The translations under genes were made by a program, and so were the position numbers. From Marinobacter salexigens (lineage in GTDB: Bacteria; Pseudomonadota; Gammaproteobacteria; Pseudomonadales; Oleiphilaceae), in NCBI RefSeq assembly GCF_018860765.1, contig NZ_JAHKPV010000021.1:241845-305844 (forward strand): a stretch of DNA of 64,000 nucleotides, given 5' to 3'. Numbering within the stretch: position 1 is the first letter of the stretch; each line of letters begins with the position of its first letter. The notes beneath the pieces are model-generated. The model saw only the letters and a list, made by a program, of their open reading frames with translations, searched no databases and was not told the DNA's origin. Below are positions 17,005-25,547 of this stretch, in pieces.

Positions 17005-18012
17005 TCAGTATTTTATGCGATGGCAAAGCGTATCACCGCCACCTGCCAGAATCCGGCTCATGACTTCAGGCATCTGTTCAAAAATTGTTTCACCGCTAAT
17101 CAGGTGATCTAAAGCACTGTGTTGTAACAGCTCAAGGGCCAACTGAAGGCGTTTACGATGGGTCCATCGCGGTACGCGGGCTGGCGGAACCTGCCCGACC
17201 TGGCTCGATATAAGCCGGAGCCTGCGGGAGTGGAAACCAGCTCCGAGTGGAATGGAAACAGACTTGTCGCCATACCAGCTCATCTCAAGCAGGGTCGCAT
17301 CCTGACCTGCCAACCCAAGCGCAGTAGAGAGGCCAGATTCGTTACCACTTGCGTGGACAACCAAATCATGGGTATCCACTGATGATTCAGTTTTGAAACT
17401 TAACCCAAGGGCCTCGGCAATTTTTGCTCGCGCCGGATTGCTATCAATCGCCGTAACCTGTGTGCCCGGAATGCGGCTTGCAAGCCAACTCACAAGAAGA
17501 CCCACAACACCCAAACCAATCACTGCTATACGATCCCCAATGGCCGGCATGGCATCCCAGAGACCATTAATGGCCGTTTCCATATTAGCTGCAAGAATTG
17601 CTCGCTCTGGCGGAACACCATCGGGAATGGGCGTTACTGCACTGGCTGGCACTGAGTAGTGCGTCTGATGGGGATATAGACAAAACACCGTGCGGCCAAC
17701 GAGTTCATCCGGGCCTTCAAGCACACGCCCAACATTCGCATAACCGTATTTTACCGGCCAAGGGAATGCACCCTCCTGAAACGGCGCTCGCATGCGATCA
17801 AACTCACTTGGCGGAACGCGACCATTGAAAACCAGTGACTCTGTACCTCTGCTCACGCCAGACCACAGCGTTTGCACAACCACCCACGGCTCGGAGCTAT
17901 CCAATGGGTTGTGCTGTACAGATGTGTCTCTAATGCAGGCTTCGCCGGGCCCAGTCACCCAGAAAGCTCGGGCCGTGGATCGCTCTGATCGATGATTTGA
18001 ATCGGAATTCAT
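17005..18012 (-). CDS. Zinc-less MDR-family dehydrogenase
   Basis: 335-aa medium-chain dehydrogenase/reductase. A GroES-like N-terminal half (about 30-150) is followed by a nucleotide-binding Rossmann domain with GLGVVGLLVSWLA (about residue 170). The catalytic-zinc cysteine region of alcohol dehydrogenases is replaced by SGVSRGTES, and the structural-zinc four-cysteine lobe is absent, so metal-dependent alcohol chemistry is unlikely. It is the first gene of the leftward MDR-PTPS-glycosyltransferase-flippase operon and is divergent from the CDP-alcohol phosphatidyltransferase. The substrate is unknown. Confidence 0.78.
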   Translation of the reverse strand: MNSDSNHRSERSTARAFWVTGPGEACIRDTSVQHNPLDSSEPWVVVQTLWSGVSRGTESLVFNGRVPPSEFDRMRAPFQEGAFPWPVKYGYANVGRVLEGPDELVGRTVFCLYPHQTHYSVPASAVTPIPDGVPPERAILAANMETAINGLWDAMPAIGDRIAVIGLGVVGLLVSWLASRIPGTQVTAIDSNPARAKIAEALGLSFKTESSVDTHDLVVHASGNESGLSTALGLAGQDATLLEMSWYGDKSVSIPLGAGFHSRRLRLISSQVGQVPPARVPRWTHRKRLQLALELLQHSALDHLISGETIFEQMPEVMSRILAGGGDTLCHRIKY

Positions 18013-18128
18013 CCCGCACTCCTCTAAAACAGCTTTACCGACGTATGCAATAACAGGGTGTGGAAACTATAGTGACTGTTACTTCAAACAATCGCGAGGC
18101 ACTAAAACCTATACGCCGGAGCTATGTT

Positions 18129-18872
18129 ATGGATTTGGAGAGGCAATCAAAACCCTTCACGATATCGCCTTGGGTTGATCTGCTCTGGGGCGCTGCGTTC
18201 ACTATATTGTGGGTTTTCGTCGCTGCACGATTGTACTCATCTCTGTTGCCAATATTGGTTCTCGCGACCCTGCTATACAGCGGTATTTGTTTTGCTGTGG
18301 TGGCACACTGGCCGAAGACCAAAGATTTTGGTTGGGCAAATCGAACCACTCTGCTTCGGGCCAGCTTGATCATTGTCTTGGTTGCCGCAGCTCCGTTTAT
18401 TCCTGCGTTCCCATCAACCGACCACGCTCTCTGGGTTTATGCCGTGGGCGCTCTAATCGCCCTGATTCTCGACGGAGTAGACGGCAAGCTTGCGCGAATA
18501 ACTCACTCATCCAGCAGGTTCGGCGCCCGATTTGATATGGAAATGGACGCTTTGTTAATTCTGGGGCTATGTATTGCGGTAGTTATGAGTGGAAAAGCTG
18601 GGTTTTGGGTGCTTGCACTCGGGCTAATGCGCTACCTGTTTGTTGCGGCAGCTTCTGCATTGGATTGGTTGAACCGCCCACTACCCGAGAGTTTTCGGCG
18701 CAAAACCATTTGTGTTTGGCAGATAGTGACCCTGATGGTTGCCGTCCTGCCACCGACTCCACCCATGGTCGCCAGCCTAGCGCTGGCAACAGCCCTGTTG
18801 TTACTCGCCTGGTCGTTTATGACAGACGTGTATTGGCTTTATGAAAGGAGGTTTCATCATCAAACGGTTTAG
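18129..18872 (+). CDS. CDP-alcohol phosphatidyltransferase family membrane enzyme
   Basis: About 247 aa with roughly six membrane helices. It carries the exact family signature D-G-x2-A-R-x8-G-x3-D-x3-D, here DGKLAR, then RFGARFDMEMD. Enzymes of this family transfer a phosphoalcohol from a CDP-activated partner to an alcohol, usually making phospholipids. I prefer the ATG at 18129, with GGAG 7 nt upstream. An in-frame GTG at 18060 would add 23 residues. The acceptor is not predictable. It is divergent from the MDR-PTPS-glycosyltransferase operon and overlaps the next gene by 32 bp, tying it to both. Confidence 0.82.
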   Translation: MDLERQSKPFTISPWVDLLWGAAFTILWVFVAARLYSSLLPILVLATLLYSGICFAVVAHWPKTKDFGWANRTTLLRASLIIVLVAAAPFIPAFPSTDHALWVYAVGALIALILDGVDGKLARITHSSSRFGARFDMEMDALLILGLCIAVVMSGKAGFWVLALGLMRYLFVAAASALDWLNRPLPESFRRKTICVWQIVTLMVAVLPPTPPMVASLALATALLLLAWSFMTDVYWLYERRFHHQTV

Positions 18873-19464
18873 TATTTTCACTTGTTTGTTGCTGACATTG
18901 TTCGCAAGCAGTGCGCGCGTTGCGACCGCAAAGCCGGCCACTTTTGAAGTGGACGATGAGCATTTCTCAATGGTTTTCGAAGTTATGCACATTGGATATG
19001 CCCCGGTTATGGGAATGTTTCGGAAGGTCGAGGGCGAGTTCGTTTACGATGAAGAAAGCCGCCAGCTCATATCAGGCACCCTTAAATTTCAAAGTAAAAG
19101 CGTATTCACCAACCACGAAAAACGTGACAACCACCTTACCGGCAAAGACTTCCTCAACAGCAGTAAATACCCCGACATTACCTTTACGGTAACTCAGTAC
19201 AAGGCGACCGGGAAATCAACAGGGGTGGTTACCGGAGATTTGAGCATGCTGGGAAAAACAAAGCCTGTGGAATTGCATGTAACTCTGAACAAGGCAGCCG
19301 AATACCCAATTGGCCATGAAGATTACACCTTAGGCATTAGCACCAAAACCTCTTTAATGCGCAGCGACTGGGGGATGACATATGGTCTTGACCCAGCGTT
19401 AGTGGGAGATGAGGTTAAACTTCGATTCGGTTTTGAAGCTGTAAAGGATTCTGGGTGGTTTTGA
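18841..19464 (+). CDS. YceI-family periplasmic lipid-binding-type protein
   Basis: 207 aa with a Sec signal (KRFSIFTCLLLTLFASSARV, then ATA cleavage) and a YceI lipocalin-like domain. Typical patterns are FKSKSVFTNHEKRDNHL-like (here FQSKSVFTNHEKRDNHL) and GDLSMLGKTKPVEL. YceI proteins bind isoprenoid-type lipids in the periplasm. Start choice is open. The ATG at 18841 has no ribosome site before it, but a strong AAAGGAGG lies inside codons 2-4 and points to an ATC codon (18859-18861) 7 nt further on as initiator. It overlaps the preceding gene. Confidence 0.85.
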   Translation: MKGGFIIKRFSIFTCLLLTLFASSARVATAKPATFEVDDEHFSMVFEVMHIGYAPVMGMFRKVEGEFVYDEESRQLISGTLKFQSKSVFTNHEKRDNHLTGKDFLNSSKYPDITFTVTQYKATGKSTGVVTGDLSMLGKTKPVELHVTLNKAAEYPIGHEDYTLGISTKTSLMRSDWGMTYGLDPALVGDEVKLRFGFEAVKDSGWF

Positions 19465-19613
19465 TCTACCCGTAGACACTGCTCATAGGGTTTTCTCATA
19501 CCAATTTGGCGCAATTACGAGCTCACGGACGAGCCAGCCTTCCTTTTTTAGTTCGCTAACTATACATTGTGCAGTTCCCATGTTTTTTTCACTTCAGCTG
19601 AAGCTCCTTGCCA

Positions 19614-20564
19614 ATGTTTGATGCTCATAAATCCGACTTTCTTTTAGTCGCTGTAACCCTGCTTGCTGCGATAAGCTGGATATTCTCTAAAGAAGCTATT
19701 TTATTGATGCCGCCCCTGCTTTTTATGGCGTTGCGGTTTCTAATCGCCGGTGGATTTCTCGCTGTAATCGCTTGGCGACCGCTATCACGCCTGAGCGCAG
19801 ATCAACTCAAGCGCGGTATCGGCGTTGGGTTGGTATTCGGTATCGCCATGAGCTTCTGGGTAATGGGGCTCTTTCATAGTGCCAGCATGGGCGAAGGGGC
19901 TTTTTTAACAAGCCTTGGAGTAGTAATCGTGCCCATTGTTGCGCGCCTGATTTTTAAAGAGGCGCAACCCGCGAGCACTTGGCTGGCTATTCCTGTTGCC
20001 ATAGCTGGGCTGGCCCTGCTATCCCTTCAAAACGGCTTTAAGCCAGAGCCCGGCCAACTATTTTTTGTAGTTGCAGCAACTATTTTTGCTCTGTATTTCA
20101 CCCTTAACACACGTGCGGCGAATCAGCGTACGGTTACCAACCGCAAAGGCGAAACCCTTGAAAAGCATCGCATCCCCGCCCTGCCCCTAACAGCCATCGC
20201 CCTGCTAACCGTTGGGCTAGTCACTATGGCTGAATCACTGGTTATGGAGCCTTGGCAGCCAACCTTTAGCAATCCGCCGCCACTTCTGATCTGGTGGATT
20301 CTCGCCAGTGCAATCGTGGGCACAGCCGGGCGTTTTCTCGTACAAACTTATGCCCAAAGCCTATCTACCCACAGCCATGGCGCGGTGATATTGGTACTCG
20401 AACCCGTTTGGGTCTCGTTGTTTGCAGCGGGATGGTTCGGAGAAACCATGGCGCCTATGCAGATGGCTGGGTGCGGGTTAATCTTCACAGCCCTCATCGT
20501 TAATCGATGGAGTGCTCTTAGCAAAGCTCTAAGAGCATGGCTGAGAAAAAGGCAAACTGGATAA
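19614..20564 (+). CDS. EamA/DMT-family transporter
   Basis: 316-aa protein with ten predicted membrane helices in two EamA repeats (start MFDAHKSDFLLVAVTLLAAI, then SKEAILLMPPLLFMALRFL). An in-frame TTG two codons earlier is a weaker start. Members export small metabolites or amino acids; specificity cannot be read from the sequence. It sits alone between the YceI gene and tRNA-Val. Confidence 0.85.
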   Translation: MFDAHKSDFLLVAVTLLAAISWIFSKEAILLMPPLLFMALRFLIAGGFLAVIAWRPLSRLSADQLKRGIGVGLVFGIAMSFWVMGLFHSASMGEGAFLTSLGVVIVPIVARLIFKEAQPASTWLAIPVAIAGLALLSLQNGFKPEPGQLFFVVAATIFALYFTLNTRAANQRTVTNRKGETLEKHRIPALPLTAIALLTVGLVTMAESLVMEPWQPTFSNPPPLLIWWILASAIVGTAGRFLVQTYAQSLSTHSHGAVILVLEPVWVSLFAAGWFGETMAPMQMAGCGLIFTALIVNRWSALSKALRAWLRKRQTG

Positions 20565-20618
20565 AGAGGTTGACCAAAAACGCGGGAATCAGTATATTTC
20601 GTCCCCGTTGCAGATCGC

Positions 20619-20695
<77 letters not shown>

Positions 20696-20706
20696 ATTCT
20701 GCAAGT

Positions 20707-20745
20707 AAAAGAGTCACTTAGAGCGAAGGCCAAGTGGCTTTTTTT
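20707..20745 (+). terminator. Rho-independent terminator after tRNA-Val
   Basis: GAGTCACTT pairs with AAGTGGCTT across an 11-nt loop, with two G-T wobbles and A/T extension, followed by a run of seven Ts. Confidence 0.75.
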
Positions 20746-21068
20746 ATGCCCGCAACAAAGATCTCAAATTTACAGCCCATTATCAGCAGCAAAAGCGGTC
20801 AAGTTTACCGCGGCGTTCTCGCGCGGTCACACGGTCAGTCGCGGCACAGTAGGTAAGGTCCGCTATGGTCGCAAAGCGAACATAAGCGCAGTCAGGCAGG
20901 ATAGTTGCGCCGAGAGATGATTCGTTCCGGAACCTAACTGACTCCGGGGTCGGTGAATTCGGATCGAACCCTACGGCCAAGGCCGTTCGGTTGATGTCGT
21001 CCAACAAGTTGAAGGTCCAAAACGGGCACCACGGGCTCAACCCCTGTAACCCGATAACCCATTTTGAT
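20746..21068. other. Gene-poor segment beside tRNA-Val
   Basis: No supported gene. Contains a GC-rich segment around 20861-20888 that resembles 28921-28950 at the other side of the accessory block. No second copy of the tRNA 3' end was seen in the window. Confidence 0.5.
20861..20888. repeat. Dispersed repeat-like segment, copy A
   Basis: CGCTATGGTCGCAAAGCGAA followed by CAT matches copy B at 18 of the first 23 aligned bases. Degenerate sequences of this look are scattered in many gammaproteobacterial genomes; relation to any known family is not established. Confidence 0.35.
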
Positions 21069-21443
21069 TTATCCGCCGTGGGAGAAGCCCACAGAAACTA
21101 CGGATTTATTCCACCTTCTAGCGTGATCTATCTTTTCAACTCTCCGTCGCTCAATTTCCCCTAGAGCGCCCTGCATAGAGTCTTCGGTATTCCATTCGCA
21201 GGATGAATGGTAGCTGGCAACGTCGTATCTACTCTGCATGAATCGATCATACTCGCTTGCTACAGCAGCTGACGAGCGATACACACTGCCAACGTTAACG
21301 GACCACACTCCTGTTATATAAAGAGTATTGTCTCTTGGTTCGCTAAAACAGAAGAAATACCCCGTCTCAGCGTGTGCATTTGGACTAAAGAAAAAGGCTG
21401 TAAACGGAAGGAATAGCAGTACTAAGCTTTTTTTTACCGTCAT
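21069..21443 (-). CDS. Small secreted protein, paralogue 1
   Basis: 124 aa. Sec signal MTVKKSLVLLFLPFTAFFFS ending AHA. The mature part has CFSEPRDNTLYITGVW, EYDRFMQSRYD, one further Cys in SSCEW, and a basic segment ERRRVEK. It shares order and spacing with the 119-aa protein at 21825-22184: Cys, Y-x-(T/S)G(V/I)W, F/V-x(2)-F/Y-x(2)-SR, Cys, E-x-R. The two are probably paralogues of an undescribed secreted family. A GGGAG site precedes the ATG. No function known. Confidence 0.65.
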   Translation of the reverse strand: MTVKKSLVLLFLPFTAFFFSPNAHAETGYFFCFSEPRDNTLYITGVWSVNVGSVYRSSAAVASEYDRFMQSRYDVASYHSSCEWNTEDSMQGALGEIERRRVEKIDHARRWNKSVVSVGFSHGG

Positions 21444-21824
21444 TGGAGCGACTCCCGTAGCTAGGGGGTGGATGACTGTTTAAGTGGCGATCATTTATAT
21501 ATCAGCAATCATAAAGAACGTTTCGTGACCTCGCTCTAGATTGGCATTGGTCGATTAACGCAACAAGAGAACTAGGCTACTAGCAATCAATACCTTATCG
21601 TCAAACGGGAATTTCTCTGTAAAATTATTTGACAGGCAAGCTTCGGGTATCCGGATGACTTCGCTGCACCCGATAAAGCAATAAGAAGTATCGCCATAAA
21701 CGCTCTATTTTTATTTACAGTAACCTCCTTAAGTGTTTTCGGTAAGAAAATAATTATTTAAAAACTTAGCCCATTCAAAAGTTATTGGAGACATATAAAT
21801 TAAGAAGGATATCTATCACACAAC
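21444..21824. other. Gap between the two small secreted protein genes
   Basis: AT-rich; no intact gene. Holds the decayed signal-peptide-like reading frame described at 21587-21730. Confidence 0.5.
21587..21730 (-). pseudogene. Decayed small secreted-protein gene (start codon lost)
   Basis: On the minus strand an AAGGAGG site (about 21724-21730) stands 5 nt before a GTA codon (21716-21718). From there the frame reads NKNRAFMAILLIALSGAA, a convincing signal peptide, and stops after 43 codons at 21587. The position in a row of secreted-protein genes suggests a third member that lost its ATG and was truncated. Homology beyond the signal is not visible. Confidence 0.35.
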
Positions 21825-22184
21825 TTAAGGCTTCCAATTAGTTGCCTTCACTTGGTGACCACTAGATTCTGCGCTATTTCCTCTCGCGACTCTCTCATCA
21901 TTAGCAGAATAATAGTCTGGAAATGCAGCGCACCATGGAACTCCAATTGAGTCCATACCATCCGCTGACATTCGGCTCATCACATAGCTTACGAATTCAT
22001 TATCATTGCATGAGTATCTGTCATCCTCTTTCCATATTCCACTGAAATAATAATACTGTTTGCTCATGTCGAATGACCAAGCATCAATTCCGCAAGCGCA
22101 ATGCACCTCCTCAGCGTATGCAAGATTAGTAGATAAAATTACAAGCAAACAAAATTCAAACTTCTCTCCCAGTGCCTTCTTCAT
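21825..22184 (-). CDS. Small secreted protein, paralogue 2
   Basis: 119 aa. Signal KFEFCLLVILSTNLAYA, then HCACGIDAW, QYYYFSGIWKED, SYVMSRMSADG, WCAAFPDYY and NDERVARG. Five Cys remain in the mature part, so disulfides are likely. The layout parallels the 124-aa protein at 21069-21443. An AAAAGGAAACGAC leader precedes the ATG. It lies 94 bp downstream of the protease lipoprotein gene on the same strand, possibly co-transcribed. Function unknown. Confidence 0.65.
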   Translation of the reverse strand: MKKALGEKFEFCLLVILSTNLAYAEEVHCACGIDAWSFDMSKQYYYFSGIWKEDDRYSCNDNEFVSYVMSRMSADGMDSIGVPWCAAFPDYYSANDERVARGNSAESSGHQVKATNWKP

Positions 22185-22278
22185 GTCGTTTCCTTTTATA
22201 ATTTAAATACAACTGGTCGTAACACCATAAAGCAGCTCAGCTTGTTACCATAAATTGGCCGAATTTTTGCGAGGTTTT

Positions 22279-25182
22279 TCACTCGATTATTCCTGTAATT
22301 AACCGGCCGGCATTGATTGCATTTTGAATGTGAGCAACTGAAACTGAGCCGCCGATATCCGATGGGTTTCTGTTTGCTCTATCCTCATCACTCGAATACC
22401 CGAAACTTGTTACAGAAACAACTTGGCCTTTATTGGGACCTTCCGTTGCCATTACTGGAGCGCCTGAGTCACCATTAAATCCAAGGCAGCGATCCACAAT
22501 AATCTTGTCCGAGCTACTTGAGATGGAACATCCCCAGTCCATCGTAAGATAGATCCCAAAGTTCAAATGTCCTGCGTATCCAGCAATAGCTATCTTCCGA
22601 CGTTGATCGACATATCGACGTAGTTGTGCCGGCTCCATCATTGTCAGATAGGACCCCTTCAGAAAATTGGGGATACTGGGGTCGGATTTATTGACTGGCT
22701 CCAGAATGGCCCAATCGTTTTGCCAATGCTTTGGTCCTTCGTTAGACCCAACGGCATAACGCTCCGGGGCAGTCGTATATTTCCATGGCCCCTCGTAACT
22801 GTGTCGTGTGTAGATCAGGTGGCCGTCCGCGACGCTGAAAAAATCGTTGGTGGCAACAAGGCTTGGCCTGATCTGAAGATCGTTATCGACGATGCAGTGC
22901 TGGGCTGTCAAAAGCCGCTGTCCAGACAAGACACCGGCCGTGCAGCCGCCCAATCTAACGACCGCATGTGTATGATCATAACTCGCGTCGACATTTAGGC
23001 TGCCGTAGGGGGAGTTGGCACCGTATCGGGGGACAAGCAAACGGACCCCGTCTTTGTCCAGATTGGTGGTCCTGAGATCTTCGATTCTGGGAATCTCGAT
23101 TTCCGTTGCTTGGATGGCCTTTATCGCCGCAACAAACTGACGGTCAATTTGCTGCGTTTGCGCTTTTCTCCACTCCATAGTCGTATTGACGCCCATCTCG
23201 ACAACTTCGGACGCATCCAAATCGTTGTAGAGCATCACGCCACCGATGAGGGCAGTAACCCCAAGACCCTTCCATGTGGCGCTCTCTACTTCATCATGGC
23301 CTTCTTCCCGGCGTCGGAGTGCCTCTTGTTGCGCTTGATCAAGTTTCTCCTTTTGAAGTGCTGCATATTCGTTGGCTTCACGTTCGAAGCGAACCACATT
23401 AGCCCGGATGCTGTCGTAACCCGCATAAATGATGTCACGGGCACGAACTGGATCCTGGTCCTCGTTATCTCGTGGGGCGATTAGCGACAACGCATGAAGC
23501 GTTCTCGCTTTTGCGTGGGCATAGATGTCCTCCGAGACTTCTGGAGGTTCATCGTCCGAATTTCTGAATAGGCTGATAGCTCTTATCTCACCAGCTCGAT
23601 TTTCAAGGCAGTCCCTGTACGCAGCTAAAACCATGTTTCTGCCGTCGTTATTTTGCGCCGAATTTGACAGAGGCGTGACGTAAGAAGTGAAGAAAGATTG
23701 ATTGATCAGCCCAACGTATTCTTTGTCCTCGATCGAGTGGCAACGCCCGGCCAGTTCTGCGTACACCCGGTGTTTGGTTGGCAGACCACGCAACTCAAGC
23801 TCTACAAGTAGATCAGGCTGATCCATTACGCCACGAAGGTCTCTGGGCTCCAGGCTCGCCAATAGGTTTCCGGACCGATCAGCCACAGCCTTGATCAACT
23901 CGGGCTTGCCGGTATCTAATGCCGCCTTGAGCACTCCCGCTTTGGTCACTTGCCTTCGGTAAACGGCGGGATCAAGGTTATAGACGAACTCGAAATTATC
24001 CGGTACTGCCGAGGCGGCCATGATTGGAAGCTGACCATTTTTGCAGCGGCGAGCCAGAACTACACTCTCTTCAACCATCTCGCGTTCGCCTGAGTCAAGG
24101 GACCTAGGGACTGCCAGTAACCGACAGGTGAATTCATGCTTCGCGCCGTCGTCAAGACTGGTGTAGAGAACCTTTTTACCTTCTGAGCTATCCAGGATTG
24201 TCTTTTGTACAGACGGATTCAGGCTCGATAGCCCGAAGTGTTTGGCAATGATGGCCATGGCCGGCACGTTTTTCTTAAACTCAGCCTTCTCGATCATGTT
24301 TTCCAGTTCGTTCGACTCGTAAAGTCCGGCGGTCAGCGTCGCATCGAAGAATGCCATTCGATCATCCCAAAGTGCCGTGTGCCAGTATGTGCCGCACGGA
24401 CCACTACGTTGGGCGTGCGCCTTCAGTTGTTCGATCAGAACGTCCTGTTCGTGGCTGCCAATTTCTAGGGATTCGCATAAAATCTCGCTCCACTGTTCGG
24501 TTCCAATAAGATCCGGGTCAGCCCCATATTCAATAATTCGTTCGATCGCGGCACGATGACCTCCGATCTGGGCGGCAACCAGCGCATCCTGATTTGAGAA
24601 GCCCAACTCTTCGGGTGACTGCTCCGCCAACAGTGATAGCGCAGAAGTTGGGTCAGCTTTCAGGGCGAACAGCAACTTCTGTTGATAACCATCTCCCAGC
24701 GACCACGTAAGGGTCTCCTCAGACAGGCTTGCTGCATTGCGTCTGACCAGCGAGGCGAATGTCGTACCCTGTTTCGGGCAAGCTTCGGCGGGCCTCGCCA
24801 TCTCTCGAAGTAGTGGTCGTAAGGTCGGACTAGCGTCCAGTCGGGCGAAATACTCACAGGCGGCTTCATGCTTCTCCACCCAGCTCGAACCAAGAAATAC
24901 GTACTTTGGACCAGAGTGGCGAACCATAGCCTCAAGTATGCGGGGGTCATCGTGTACAAGTGCTAACTGCGGAGCGGTAGGTTTCCAGCCGCGATAATGA
25001 ACGTCAGGAATGGAACCATTCTCGATTATGCGGAGGGCCGTATTGATGTCGTCATTTAAAATCGCAACTTGAAGTTCACTTTGGCCTCGAGCGTTAAGCG
25101 TAACACTCGGGGAACTTGCACAGCCGACGAGAATCGCGACCAGCCAGAACACAACGAAGCTATGTAGTGAAGTTCGTTCCAT
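22279..25182 (-). CDS. Lipoprotein with ankyrin-like repeats and C-terminal trypsin-type serine protease
   Basis: 967 aa. A lipoprotein signal ends in the lipobox LVGC (C21) with Ala at +2, predicting the outer membrane. Ankyrin-like units occur near residues 35-75 and 205-235 (GGHRAAIERIIEYGADPDL). A charged coiled coil (about 595-635) precedes a short hydrophobic segment (about 638-652). The last ~240 residues are an S1-family protease with a complete triad: H762 in LLTAQHC, D823 in WQNDWAILEP and S906 in GDSGAP. AAGGAAAATATC precedes the ATG. Such a combination in one lipoprotein is unusual. It may act on envelope or extracellular targets together with the neighbouring small secreted proteins (inference). 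Confidence 0.8.
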   Translation of the reverse strand: MERTSLHSFVVFWLVAILVGCASSPSVTLNARGQSELQVAILNDDINTALRIIENGSIPDVHYRGWKPTAPQLALVHDDPRILEAMVRHSGPKYVFLGSSWVEKHEAACEYFARLDASPTLRPLLREMARPAEACPKQGTTFASLVRRNAASLSEETLTWSLGDGYQQKLLFALKADPTSALSLLAEQSPEELGFSNQDALVAAQIGGHRAAIERIIEYGADPDLIGTEQWSEILCESLEIGSHEQDVLIEQLKAHAQRSGPCGTYWHTALWDDRMAFFDATLTAGLYESNELENMIEKAEFKKNVPAMAIIAKHFGLSSLNPSVQKTILDSSEGKKVLYTSLDDGAKHEFTCRLLAVPRSLDSGEREMVEESVVLARRCKNGQLPIMAASAVPDNFEFVYNLDPAVYRRQVTKAGVLKAALDTGKPELIKAVADRSGNLLASLEPRDLRGVMDQPDLLVELELRGLPTKHRVYAELAGRCHSIEDKEYVGLINQSFFTSYVTPLSNSAQNNDGRNMVLAAYRDCLENRAGEIRAISLFRNSDDEPPEVSEDIYAHAKARTLHALSLIAPRDNEDQDPVRARDIIYAGYDSIRANVVRFEREANEYAALQKEKLDQAQQEALRRREEGHDEVESATWKGLGVTALIGGVMLYNDLDASEVVEMGVNTTMEWRKAQTQQIDRQFVAAIKAIQATEIEIPRIEDLRTTNLDKDGVRLLVPRYGANSPYGSLNVDASYDHTHAVVRLGGCTAGVLSGQRLLTAQHCIVDNDLQIRPSLVATNDFFSVADGHLIYTRHSYEGPWKYTTAPERYAVGSNEGPKHWQNDWAILEPVNKSDPSIPNFLKGSYLTMMEPAQLRRYVDQRRKIAIAGYAGHLNFGIYLTMDWGCSISSSSDKIIVDRCLGFNGDSGAPVMATEGPNKGQVVSVTSFGYSSDEDRANRNPSDIGGSVSVAHIQNAINAGRLITGIIE

Positions 25183-25217
25183 GATATTTTCCTTGCCTGC
25201 TCTGGAAAACTATTTCT

Positions 25218-25547
25218 CTATTTGTTCATACAAGTGAGATCAGATCCGCTTTTTATCATCCAACTGGACCAAAACCCTGATTTTCCATCCCCACACATAG
25301 TTGACATGTAAGAAGTTGATTTGCCACACGAGGGCACGAAAGCTTTACCCTCTCTTCCATTGGAACATTGGATCGTTACTGTAGCGCTCCCACCACAACT
25401 GTTTTTCCATGTAATCTTTCTGCCACTCATCGGTAATTCATCGACATTGAAGGAGACACAGTTAGGCGTTGCACTTGAGGTCACTGGAAATGACGAGATG
25501 ATTGTTAGGAAAAATAGCCAGAAAGCCAGATTTCTTCCAAGGTTCAT
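25218..25547 (-). CDS. Small Cys-rich secreted protein upstream of the protease lipoprotein
   Basis: 109 aa from the ATG at 25547, chosen because GGAGG stands 5 nt upstream (an in-frame extension to 25568 lacks this). The signal runs from NLGRNLAFWLFFLTIISSF to TSSA. The mature part has six Cys (NCVSF, NSCGG, IQCSN, PSCGK, TMCGD, LTCMN), consistent with three disulfides. It ends 35 bp before the 967-aa lipoprotein gene on the same strand, so the two are probably one transcript. No family recognised. Confidence 0.65.
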   Translation of the reverse strand: MNLGRNLAFWLFFLTIISSFPVTSSATPNCVSFNVDELPMSGRKITWKNSCGGSATVTIQCSNGREGKAFVPSCGKSTSYMSTMCGDGKSGFWSSWMIKSGSDLTCMNK

